Shown piece by piece: positions 56,162 through 63,496 of a DNA stretch of 64,000 nucleotides; the stretch's first letter is position 1; the number at the start of each line of letters is the position of its first letter. The stretch is from Amycolatopsis sp. 2-15 (lineage in GTDB: Bacteria; Actinomycetota; Actinomycetes; Mycobacteriales; Pseudonocardiaceae), in contig NZ_CP127294.1 of assembly GCF_030285625.1 (NCBI RefSeq), forward strand, positions 9,556,001 through 9,620,000, written 5' to 3'. The position numbers and the translations under genes are program-made. A model generated the notes under the pieces. That model had not been told where the DNA came from, searched no databases, and worked only from the letters and a program-made list of their open reading frames with translations.

Positions 56162-58134
56162 GCCCAGAGCTTCGTCAGCGCGTCGACGTCGAGGACGGTG
56201 GCGAACTTCGGGAAGATCGTGCCGGTGAGGAACTCGTGGGTGCCGGGCTCCGGGTCGGCGCTGGCGTCGTCGAGCACGAGGATGCGGTAGTCGCGGTCCA
56301 TCGCCTCGCGCACGGTGCTGAGCACCACGCCGCTGGTGCTGATGCCGGCCAGCACGAGCGTGTCGACGTCGCGGCCGCGCAGCTGAGTGTCGAGGTCGGT
56401 GGTGGTGAACGCGCCGACGCGGATCTTGCGCACCGAGACGTCCTGCGGCTGCGGGCTGAGCCGCTCGTCGATCTGGGTGGCCGGGGCGGCGGCGTGCATC
56501 ACCGCGCGGCTTTCGGGCGAAACCATGCGCGCGAACACGCTGGTGGACGGGATGGCGTCGAACTCGGCGTCGTCGAAGCCGACGCGGACCCAGCCGACGT
56601 GCCCGCCGTGGGCGCGGACGTCGGCGATGGCGGTGTCGACGCGATCGACCAGCGCCTGGTCGTCGGCGACGCGGCTCACGATGCCGGCCTGGTAGTCCAT
56701 GACGAGCAGGGCGGTGCGGGCCGGGTCGAGCTGTTCGGTCATTTCCGGGTGCCTTTCGGGATGGGTGGATCGCGCCAGCGTCCGGTCGAGGACGTTGACG
56801 AGCAGGAAGACGACACTCGCGATCACCAGGAACCACGCCAGGTGATGGAGGCCGCCGGTGTCGGCGCGTTGGCCGTAGAAACCTCCTTGGGCGGCGGAGG
56901 AGACGATGGCGCCGAGGTAGCCGAAGGTGCGCAGCAGACCCGCGGACGTGCCCACGTCGTCGGAGTTCGCCTGCCGGTACACGGCGTTCTGCAGCGCGAG
57001 GCTGTTGAGCCCTTGGGGGATGCCGAAGATCAGCACGATCCCGACGATCGTCCACAACGGACTGGCCGGCATCAGCGTCAGCAAGAGCACACACGCGACG
57101 AGCTGCGCGACCGCGGCGACGACCAGCTTGCCGCGCAGCCCTTGCCGGCGTCCGGTGATCGCCGAGACCACGATGCCGGTGGCGAACATCGGCAGCGTGA
57201 CCAGGCCCGTGGTGCTCGCCGACAGGCCGCGGCCGTCCTCGAGCCACTGGGTGAAGCCGTAGATGAAGCTGTAGGACACGACATACGCGAGCAGGGCGCG
57301 GCCGTAGGTGAGCAGCAGCGGAACATTGCCGCCGAGCACCCGCAGGTCGATGAACGGGCGGGGGTGGCGCAGCTCGTGCACGGTGAACGCTGCGGCGGCG
57401 AGCACGGTGATCACGACCAGGTACCACGAGCCGGCGTGCGGGTTCATGAGGAACAGCAGGAGCGCGACCAGCGTCGTCGCGAACAGGGCCATGCCGGGGA
57501 AGTCGAGGTTCAGCTTGCCCGGGGCGCGTTCGTCGCGCGGGAAGCGCAGCCGGCCGAGTACGAACGCCACGATCGCGATGGGAATGTTGATCGCCAGCGT
57601 GGCCTGCCAGCCGCCGAGGCCGATCAGCAGCCCGCCCAGCGGCGGGCCGATCACGGCGATGGTCTGCGTGGCGATCGCGAGGATGGTGAGCACGCCGGCG
57701 GGACTGTCCTTGCCGGTGCGGCGGCCTTCGTCGCGGATCAGCCGCATCGCCGCGGGGTAACCGGCGCAGGTGCCGAAGCCGAGGATCACCCGAGCGACGA
57801 TCAGCACCGCCAGGTTCGGGGCCAGGGCGCCGATCACACCCGCTACCCCGACCAGGGCCGTCGCGGGGAGGAACAGCCGGCGCGGACCGTAAATGTCGAT
57901 CAGGCGCCCGACCACGGGCTGGCCGACCGCCGTCGCGAGGTAGAGCGCGGAGATCAGCCACGCCGTCTGCGAGGGCGGCGCGCCGAGCGCGACACCGATC
58001 GGCACCAGCGCGACCGAGACGATCGTGGAGTTGATCGGGTTCAGGATCGCGCCGGAGACGAGGGGCGCGATGAGCTTGCGGTCGAACCCGTCGCCCGCGC
58101 CGAGCCGCTCACGCGTTTTCACGGGTGTGCTCAT
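56158..58134 (-). CDS. MFS transporter fused in frame to an isochorismatase-like domain
   Basis: One open frame of 658 residues. Residues 1-460 are a major-facilitator efflux-type transporter (motif A VGRLIDIYGPRRLFLP, ARVILGFGTCAGYPAAMRL, at least 12 membrane segments). Residues 465-658 are an isochorismatase/cysteine-hydrolase domain (ALLVMDYQAGIVSRV with the catalytic Asp, SVRKIRVGAF with the Lys). The usual cysteine position reads AGISTSGVVLSTVREA, without Cys. An ATG at 56742 with AAAGG upstream may also start the hydrolase separately. The ATG at 58134 overlaps the marR stop, so MarR and drug or metabolite export are linked. The substrate is unknown. Confidence 0.8.
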   Translation of the reverse strand: MSTPVKTRERLGAGDGFDRKLIAPLVSGAILNPINSTIVSVALVPIGVALGAPPSQTAWLISALYLATAVGQPVVGRLIDIYGPRRLFLPATALVGVAGVIGALAPNLAVLIVARVILGFGTCAGYPAAMRLIRDEGRRTGKDSPAGVLTILAIATQTIAVIGPPLGGLLIGLGGWQATLAINIPIAIVAFVLGRLRFPRDERAPGKLNLDFPGMALFATTLVALLLFLMNPHAGSWYLVVITVLAAAAFTVHELRHPRPFIDLRVLGGNVPLLLTYGRALLAYVVSYSFIYGFTQWLEDGRGLSASTTGLVTLPMFATGIVVSAITGRRQGLRGKLVVAAVAQLVACVLLLTLMPASPLWTIVGIVLIFGIPQGLNSLALQNAVYRQANSDDVGTSAGLLRTFGYLGAIVSSAAQGGFYGQRADTGGLHHLAWFLVIASVVFLLVNVLDRTLARSTHPERHPEMTEQLDPARTALLVMDYQAGIVSRVADDQALVDRVDTAIADVRAHGGHVGWVRVGFDDAEFDAIPSTSVFARMVSPESRAVMHAAAPATQIDERLSPQPQDVSVRKIRVGAFTTTDLDTQLRGRDVDTLVLAGISTSGVVLSTVREAMDRDYRILVLDDASADPEPGTHEFLTGTIFPKFATVLDVDALTKLWA

Positions 58135-58565
58135 TCTTCGACCACGCGCTCCAGCAAGGTCAGCGCCTGGTCCAGGACCTGGCGCTCGGCGTCGGTGAAA
58201 CGCTGCTCGAACGCGCTGGCCAGCCACTCTTCCCGGCTGGCGCGAGCCCCCTGGGCGACAGCGCGGCCCTCGTCGGTCAGGAAGAGCAGCTGGCGGCGCG
58301 CGTCTTCGGCGTCGACCTCACGCCGGATCAGGCCTTGTTCGTGCAACGCCGCGACCGTCTTGGCCATCGACTGCGGCCGGACCCGTTCCGCGCCGGCCAG
58401 CTGGCTGGCCGACCACGGTTCGGAGATCGCCAGCCGAGCCAGCGCCGACGCCTGCGGCGCGCTCAGGCCGCGCACGGATGACGCGTCCTGCATCCTCCGC
58501 CGCAGCCGGCCGACGAGGATCCGCAGCCGCTGGGCCACGACGTCGGGAGAGCTCTGTTCGTTCAC
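58131..58565 (-). CDS. MarR-family transcriptional regulator
   Basis: A 144-residue winged-helix repressor. The DNA-binding region spans about residues 30-95 (LSAPQASALARLAIS, SASQLAGAERVRPQSMAKTVAALHEQGLI, then the wing DAEDARRQLLFLTDEGRAV). The GTG start lies 7 nt after a TAGGCT -10-like box, which would give a leaderless mRNA. An inverted repeat just upstream is the probable autoregulatory site. It is co-transcribed with the downstream transporter fusion (ATGA overlap). Confidence 0.9.
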   Translation of the reverse strand: MNEQSSPDVVAQRLRILVGRLRRRMQDASSVRGLSAPQASALARLAISEPWSASQLAGAERVRPQSMAKTVAALHEQGLIRREVDAEDARRQLLFLTDEGRAVAQGARASREEWLASAFEQRFTDAERQVLDQALTLLERVVEE

Positions 58566-58566
58566 G

Positions 58567-58602
58567 ATAGACAGCCTACACTGATCAGCTTTGGCTGCCT
58601 AT
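58567..58602. promoter_or_regulatory. Probable MarR operator
   Basis: ATAGACAGCC (58567-58576) and GGCTGCCTAT (58593-58602) are inverted arms with 9 of 10 bases matching. The 16-bp centre contains TGATCA. The element lies directly upstream of marR and covers a possible -35/-10 pair on the minus strand (TAGGCA-N17-TAGGCT), so binding would repress marR and the transporter. Confidence 0.55.
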
Positions 58603-58611
58603 TTTCTTGAT

Positions 58612-59421
58612 CTACGCCACGTGCTCGTCAAGCCAGGGGCGCAGGATCGGCAGCACGGCCTTGGCCTGCATGGCGGTCATGTGGTCGAGACCTTCGAGGA
58701 GCTCGACCTTCCACCCGTCCTGTTCGAGGGCCGCGCGGTTCTCGCCGAGGGGGCCTGCGAGGTCGACCGTGACGCCGCCCCAGCGTTCGCCGTATTCGAT
58801 GCGGTCTTCGGCGCCCGCGAAGCACAGGCGGGGGCACGTCAGGTGGACGGCGTGGTCGTCGAAGCCTTGCAGGGCCTCGTAAAGCGTGACGAACTGGCGG
58901 GTCTGAGCCGTGGACAGGGTGAAGTCGACGGAGTCCCAGTCGCCCGGCGTCGCGTCGCCGCCGTCCGTGCGGGGCATCGCGTGCGTCGCCCGGGTGACGG
59001 CGAGCATCGCGTCGTACGGGCCGTCGAGCGGCGGGTAGCCGCCCATCACCAGGGCGGTGAGGCGGTCGGTGCGCAGGGCCAGCTGCAGGCCGACGACGGC
59101 CAGCCAGGAGTAGCCGTAGTAGGCGAAGTGTTCGGCGTTCACGGCCGATGCGATCGCCAGCAGGTCGGTGGATATTTCGTCCGGCGTAAGGGTTTCCGGG
59201 CGCGGGTGGGCGAGGGTGTGGCCCTCGTAGTCGAAGGCGATCACGCGGAAGCCGGCGAGGCCGTCGATGAGCGAGCGGCCCAGCGCGGGGTCGCCGCCCC
59301 ACTGGCGCACGGCCTCGGCCTGCTCGCCCTCCAACGGACGCGGGTTCACGGGCAGCAGCAACGCCGGTCCGTCGCCGTGCACCTCGACGTCGATCGTGGT
59401 TCCACTGGGCAACGTAAGCAT
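58612..59421 (-). CDS. Alpha/beta hydrolase
   Basis: A 269-residue alpha/beta-fold hydrolase. The nucleophile elbow is YYGYSWLAVVGL (G-Y-S-W-L) near residue 103. The acid is probably the Asp in FAGAEDRIEYG and the base the His in EGLDHMTAMQ. The N-terminal strands (GTTIDVEVHGDGPALLLPVN, FRVIAFDYEGHTLAHP) are typical of the family. ATG at 59421 is preferred because a G-rich site (GGGGG) precedes it; ATG at 59433 is possible. The substrate is unknown. No regulator gene is adjacent although tandem operators precede it. Confidence 0.82.
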   Translation of the reverse strand: MLTLPSGTTIDVEVHGDGPALLLPVNPRPLEGEQAEAVRQWGGDPALGRSLIDGLAGFRVIAFDYEGHTLAHPRPETLTPDEISTDLLAIASAVNAEHFAYYGYSWLAVVGLQLALRTDRLTALVMGGYPPLDGPYDAMLAVTRATHAMPRTDGGDATPGDWDSVDFTLSTAQTRQFVTLYEALQGFDDHAVHLTCPRLCFAGAEDRIEYGERWGGVTVDLAGPLGENRAALEQDGWKVELLEGLDHMTAMQAKAVLPILRPWLDEHVA

Positions 59422-59435
59422 GACGGCCCCCATCT

Positions 59436-59491
59436 CTTTACGCTGTAAGCGATTGGCGGCGACGATACTTTACGTCGTATGGAGTTGTCGA
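59436..59491 (-). promoter_or_regulatory. Promoter with tandem CTTTACG operators
   Basis: Two 15-bp sites, CTTTACGCTGTAAGC (59436-59450) and CTTTACGTCGTATGG (59468-59482), are in the same orientation 32 bp apart, three helical turns. The second fills the 18-bp spacer of a minus-strand promoter, TCGACA (59491-59486) and TATCGT (59467-59462). The layout fits a TetR-like repressor. The same gap also precedes the flavin monooxygenase stop at 59494. Confidence 0.5.
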
Positions 59492-59493
59492 GT

Positions 59494-60552
59494 TCAGAGG
59501 CCGAGGTAGCGGCGGATCTCCCGCACGGCGGCACGTCCGGCGCGGTTGGCGCCGACGGTGCTGGCCGAGGGCCCGTAGCCCACGAGGTGCAGGCGCGGTT
59601 CGGCGACCACACGCGTGCCGTCCATGCGAATGCCGCCGCCTGGGGTGCGCAGGTGCAGGGGCGCGAGGTGGTCGATCGCCGCGCGGAAGCCGGTGGCCCA
59701 GAGGATCAGGTCCGCGGGTTCGAAGGTGCCGTCGGCCCAGACGACGCCTTCGGGCACGAGGTGGTCGAACATCGGCTTGCGGTCGAGATACCCGGTGGCC
59801 TGCGCGGCGCGCACCTCGGGCGTCACGGCGAGGTCGGTGACGCTCACGACGCTCTGCGGCGGCAGCCCCTCGCGCACGCGCTGCTCCACCTTCGCGACGG
59901 CCTGGCGACCCCAGTCCTCGTTGAACTCCTCGTCGCGCCACACCGGCGGGCGGCGGGTGACCCAGGTCGTCGACCTCGCGACGGGCCCGATCTCCATCAG
60001 CAGCTGCACCGCCGAGATACCGCCGCCGACCACGACCACGCGGTGGCCGCGGAACGCCTCGGCGCCGGGGTAGTCGGCGGTGTGCAGCTGGCGGCCGGTG
60101 AAGAGCTCCTGCCCCGGGTAGTGCGGCCAGAAGGGGCGGTCCCACGTGCCGGTCGCGCTGATCACGGCGCGGGCGGCCCACGTCTCGGCGGGCGTCTCGA
60201 CCAGCAGGCGGTCGCCGTCCTCGCGGATGGCCGTGACGTCGACCGGGCGGTGCACGGGCAGGTCGAACGTCTTCTCGAACCGGGCGAAGTACTCGGACAC
60301 GACCTCACTGGCGGGCCGCCTCGGGTCGGGCATGCCGAACGCCATGCCGGGCAGGTCGTGGATGCCGTTGACCTTGCCGACGACGAGCGAGGGCCAGCGG
60401 TACTGCCACGCGCCGCCGGGGCGTTTGCCGTGGTCGAGGACCACGAAGCCGGTCTCGTTGGCGAGACCCGCGCGGCGCAGGTGGTACGCCGCCGACAGCC
60501 CCGCCTGTCCCGCCCCGATCACCACGACGTCGGACTCGTGATCCGCACTCAT
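59494..60552 (-). CDS. Flavin-dependent monooxygenase / NAD(P)-binding protein
   Basis: A 352-residue FAD- and NADPH-binding oxidoreductase of the flavin-containing monooxygenase or Trk-type class. The N-terminal FAD motif is VVVIGAGQAGLSAAYHLRRAG, residues 9-29. The second Rossmann motif VVVVGGGISAVQLL, near residue 168, binds NADPH. LILWATGFRAAIDHLAPL is the usual C-terminal ATG motif. The substrate is unknown. ATG at 60552 is used although no clear Shine-Dalgarno precedes it. Confidence 0.85.
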   Translation of the reverse strand: MSADHESDVVVIGAGQAGLSAAYHLRRAGLANETGFVVLDHGKRPGGAWQYRWPSLVVGKVNGIHDLPGMAFGMPDPRRPASEVVSEYFARFEKTFDLPVHRPVDVTAIREDGDRLLVETPAETWAARAVISATGTWDRPFWPHYPGQELFTGRQLHTADYPGAEAFRGHRVVVVGGGISAVQLLMEIGPVARSTTWVTRRPPVWRDEEFNEDWGRQAVAKVEQRVREGLPPQSVVSVTDLAVTPEVRAAQATGYLDRKPMFDHLVPEGVVWADGTFEPADLILWATGFRAAIDHLAPLHLRTPGGGIRMDGTRVVAEPRLHLVGYGPSASTVGANRAGRAAVREIRRYLGL

Positions 60553-60596
60553 GCAACGTTCAACAACGGGGCGGAGCGCGTATTTCGAGCGGTGAC

Positions 60597-61892
60597 TCAC
60601 ACGGCGACGCGGTTGCGCCCGGCGTCCTTGGCTCGGTAGAGGGCGGCGTCGGCCGAGCGCAGCACCTGGTCGAGCGTGTCGCCCGCGTCGGGGTAGCCGG
60701 CGACGCCGACGGACACCGACAGGCCGCTGACCCGCGCCGTCCCGCCGACCACCACACTCAGCTCCCCCACCGCGACGCGCACGCGCTCGGCGATGGCGAG
60801 CACGGGCGTGCCGCCGGTGGCCGGCAGCAGCACCACGAACTCTTCGCCGCCGAAGCGCCCGACCGTGTCGCTCTGGCGCACAGCCTCCGCGATCGCCACG
60901 GCGACGGCGGCGAGGACCTCGTCGCCGGTGAGGTGGCCGTAGGTGTCGTTGATGCGCTTGAAGTGGTCGAGGTCGATCATCAGGACGGCGAACTCGCTGC
61001 CGGGGCCCCGTCGGCGGGCCCGGGTGAACTCGCGCGTGGCGAGGTCGTGCCAGCCCGCGGTGTTGAGCAGCCCGGTCTTCTCGTCCGTGACCGCGGCGAC
61101 CTGCAGCTGCTGCTTCAGAAGCAGGTAGCGGTGCAGCAGAAGCAGCGGCGCCACCACGAAAACGACGAGCACGGGTTGCGCCACGAGCGCGAGCGAGGCG
61201 AGGCCGCCCAGGCACAGCGTGGCGATCTCGAAGGCGTTGTCCTCCCACGTGCCGATGAGGTCCGCGGCCTGACGGCTGCCCGTGTAGAGGTAGATGCCCG
61301 CGGCGACCAGCGCCATGTTGACCACCTCGAACACGGCCGCCGCCGCGACGAGGGCGAGCACGCCGTGCCACGTGTTGAGGGTCGCGTCGTTGAGGTGGTC
61401 GATGGTGAGCACGGAGGACGCCGCGAAGCAGCTGAGCATCGCCCACGCTGTGCTGGCGAGAAACCGGTGTGCCGGCCGCGTACGGACGCTTCGCCAGACC
61501 CGCAGCCACAGGTGCACGTAGAGGACGAGCGCCAGCAACGCCACCCACGCCGGCGGCAACAGGAAGGCACCCGCGAGGTACCAGACGGAGGTGACGTTGA
61601 TGTGCGTCTGGCCGCTCATCCACCGCCGCAGCCGCTCGATCCGCCGCGACATCTCCGCCTGCGCGATCCCGAGCACGACGAGCGTCGCGAACCACCCGAA
61701 CTGGACCGGGCCGCCGAAGTTGGTCACGAACCCGACCGCCACAGCCGTCACGGCCGCGAGCTCGCAGACCACGGCGTACGCGATCCACCTCCGCCGCGCC
61801 ACCACCCACATCCCCCACCGCGACGGCAGGCCGTCCCACTCCCGCCACGCCGCCAGCGCACCCCGGACGCCCCGGGGACCCGCTCCCAGCAT
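60597..61892 (-). CDS. Membrane diguanylate cyclase (GGDEF)
   Basis: A 431-residue protein that should make c-di-GMP. About six to seven membrane helices fill residues 35-260, followed by a GGDEF domain from about residue 270 (TDEKTGLLNTAGWHDLA, LMIDLDHFKRINDTYGH). The active site is GRFGGEEFVVLLP. An RxxD product-inhibition site (RQSD) stands five residues before GGEEF, so feedback inhibition is likely. No EAL or sensory PAS domain is seen. It is not linked to its neighbours functionally. Confidence 0.92.
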   Translation of the reverse strand: MLGAGPRGVRGALAAWREWDGLPSRWGMWVVARRRWIAYAVVCELAAVTAVAVGFVTNFGGPVQFGWFATLVVLGIAQAEMSRRIERLRRWMSGQTHINVTSVWYLAGAFLLPPAWVALLALVLYVHLWLRVWRSVRTRPAHRFLASTAWAMLSCFAASSVLTIDHLNDATLNTWHGVLALVAAAAVFEVVNMALVAAGIYLYTGSRQAADLIGTWEDNAFEIATLCLGGLASLALVAQPVLVVFVVAPLLLLHRYLLLKQQLQVAAVTDEKTGLLNTAGWHDLATREFTRARRRGPGSEFAVLMIDLDHFKRINDTYGHLTGDEVLAAVAVAIAEAVRQSDTVGRFGGEEFVVLLPATGGTPVLAIAERVRVAVGELSVVVGGTARVSGLSVSVGVAGYPDAGDTLDQVLRSADAALYRAKDAGRNRVAV

Positions 61893-61974
61893 CGTGACGC
61901 CCCTTCGGCCGACGAGGTGGCCCAGGGTAGCCGGTCAACCCTCCGCCGTCGCCGGACCGGGGGAAATCCCGGAG

Positions 61975-62451
61975 GTCTTCTGCCCCGCGGACATGGTTGG
62001 GGTAGAGCGGGTGCGCAATTCCGCGGGTGTCAGCGGCGGCGCGGTGCCCGGATGGGTTCGCGAGCCCGCCGCCCTTGGTTGTCCACGACCAAGCCGGCCG
62101 GAGATCTTGAGCCCTGCGGATGTGGTTGAGGTGGACGGGTGGGCAACTCCCGAGTCGGGTGAGGCTGTGCCCGGGCTCGCAAGCCCGCCACCCCTGGCTG
62201 TCCACAACCGAGCCGGACCGGAGATCCGGAGCCCTGCGGACATGGTTGAGGAGAGCGGGTGAGCAACTCCCGAGTCGGGTGAGGCTGTGCCCGGGTTCGC
62301 AAGCCCGCCACCCCTGGTTGTCCACAACCGAGCCGGACCGGAGGTCCTGAGCCCTGCGGACGTGGGCATTCCCGAGTCGGGTGAGGCTGTGCCCGGGTTC
62401 GCGAGCCCGCCACCCCCGGTTGTCCACAACCGAGCCGAGTTGTGGACAACC
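61975..62451. repeat. About 120-bp tandem repeat with DnaA boxes
   Basis: Four consecutive units with a period of about 120 bp: a diverged one (about 61980-62100), two nearly identical (62101-62220 and 62221-62340), and a last one about 20 bp shorter (62341-62440). Each has a CGGGyT..AGCCCG-type hairpin, and the last three also carry CCCGAGTCGGG. All end with a DnaA-box-like nonamer: 62079-62087 (TTGTCCACG), 62198-62206 (CTGTCCACA), 62318-62326 and 62420-62428 (TTGTCCACA), plus an inverted copy at 62441-62449. Frames stay open because 120 is a multiple of three, but the encoded text is low complexity and I judge it noncoding. Confidence 0.82.
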
Positions 62452-62602
62452 GGGCGTTCCGCGCCGCTTTCGCCGGGTTTCGTCGGGGTGGGCCGATAGG
62501 ATGGACAAGGGCACGCCCCCCAGGGAGGGCGGGGCTTTGCCTCCCAGGCCGCGTCGCGCCGGTCAGGCGGGGCGCAGAGCAGGTGCGGTGCAGGTACGGT
62601 CG
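62452..62602. other. Intergenic DNA between DnaA-box repeat and coxG
   Basis: No gene is seen. It contains GC-rich weak hairpins (for example GCCCC/GGGGC around 62514-62534) that could terminate coxG transcription on the minus strand. With the repeat, the gene-free span from 61893 to 62602 is 710 bp. Confidence 0.4.
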
Positions 62603-63397
62603 TCAGCGGCGGCGCAGTGCCCGGATGATCATGAAGACCACGAACAGCACCGCGGCGCCCGCGGCGACCGGGATGAGGCGTTTGGCCACGGACTGGCCCG
62701 CGTAGTCCAGGAGGTCGATGGCTTCGGTTTCGCCGGTCGAGCCACCGGAGGGGACGCTGCGGAGCTGGGGTTTCGGGGCCGCTGAGCCGGCTTCGGCGCT
62801 GTCGGCGGCGGATTGTTCGGCGAGGTCGCCCTTCGCGGCCGCTTCGGCAGCCGGAGCGGCCGAAGTCGCCGGAGCGGTCGAAACCGAGCCTGAGCCGGCA
62901 GACGCCGCGGCTGAACCAGCCCCGGCGGCGCCAGCGCCTGCACCCGCGCCGTCAGCGCGCAGTGAATCGGCCAGGTTGCCCGCGAAGGTGTCCAGCAGTT
63001 TCCCGCCCACCTCCGAGATCAGGCCGCGGCCGAACTGCGCCGGGCGGCCCGTGATGGCGATGTCGCTGCCCACGTCGCCGTGGGTGCCGCCGTCGTCGGT
63101 CGAGCGCAGCGTCACGGTCACGGTCGCCGCGGCGGTGCCGCCGCCGCGGGAGTCCTTGCCGGAGGCCTTGATGACGACCTTGCGGGCCGCCTCGTCCTTT
63201 TCTAGGAACTCGCCGGATCCCTTGTACAGCAGGGAGATCGGGCCCAGCTTGACCTTCACCGTGCCCGTGAAGGAATCGCCCTCCACCTTCGTGAGCGCGG
63301 CCCCCGGCATGCACGGGGCGACGCGCTCGGGGTCGATGACGGCCTGCCAGACCTCCTCCAGAGGCGCGGGGACGGTGAATTCGTGGTCGAGCCGCAC
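62603..63397 (-). CDS. coxG: CoxG-like SRPBCC protein with C-terminal membrane anchor
   Basis: A 264-residue protein of the carbon monoxide dehydrogenase subunit G family. Residues 1-150 form an SRPBCC fold (HEFTVPAPLEEVWQAVIDPERVAPCMPGA, then ITGRPAQFGRGLISEVGGKLL). An Ala/Ser/Gly-rich linker and a C-terminal membrane helix (LIPVAAGAAVLFVVFMIIRA) follow. By family knowledge CoxG recruits CO dehydrogenase or related molybdoenzymes to the membrane. GTG at 63397 is set by GGAGAGGAGG 7 nt upstream. It follows the coxM-type gene on the same strand. Confidence 0.85.
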   Translation of the reverse strand: MRLDHEFTVPAPLEEVWQAVIDPERVAPCMPGAALTKVEGDSFTGTVKVKLGPISLLYKGSGEFLEKDEAARKVVIKASGKDSRGGGTAAATVTVTLRSTDDGGTHGDVGSDIAITGRPAQFGRGLISEVGGKLLDTFAGNLADSLRADGAGAGAGAAGAGSAAASAGSGSVSTAPATSAAPAAEAAAKGDLAEQSAADSAEAGSAAPKPQLRSVPSGGSTGETEAIDLLDYAGQSVAKRLIPVAAGAAVLFVVFMIIRALRRR

Positions 63398-63447
63398 GGG
63401 CCGACCTCCTCTCCTTCGAACCGCAGAACCAAAAGCCAAGAACCGAT

Positions 63448-63488
63448 GAGGCCCACCTTACGGCCGCGACGGCCGAAAGGTGGGCCTC
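63448..63488 (-). terminator. Hairpin between coxM-type gene and coxG
   Basis: GAGGCCCACCTT (63448-63459) and AAGGTGGGCCTC (63477-63488) are perfect 12-bp arms around a 17-nt loop containing CGGCCG. It lies 8 bp after the coxM-type stop and upstream of coxG. It may terminate or attenuate transcription, making coxG expression lower or separate. Confidence 0.6.
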
Positions 63489-63496
63489 GTCGACAA

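Noticed and set aside
56158-56742. Separate isochorismatase gene starting at 56742
   Set aside because: Possible, but the upstream MFS frame has no stop, so a single fused CDS is the simpler reading; kept as an alternative in the entry.
54305-57961. A 1218-codon open frame on the minus strand across iolD and the MFS gene
   Set aside because: It overlaps real genes in other frames and has shadow composition.
61935-62429. A 164-codon repeat-encoded protein (40-residue repeats)
   Set aside because: The frame stays open because the repeat length is a multiple of three; several frames are equally open, with low-complexity text and no convincing start.
61975-62451. Chromosomal origin oriC
   Set aside because: DnaA boxes are present but dnaA, dnaN and an AT-rich unwinding element are absent.
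61975-62451. CRISPR array
   Set aside because: The repeats are long and contiguous, without unique spacers or cas genes.
59494-62514. A 1006-codon open frame joining the monooxygenase to the repeat region
   Set aside because: Only the part from ATG 60552 matches a family; the rest is antisense or out of frame over the GGDEF gene and the repeats.
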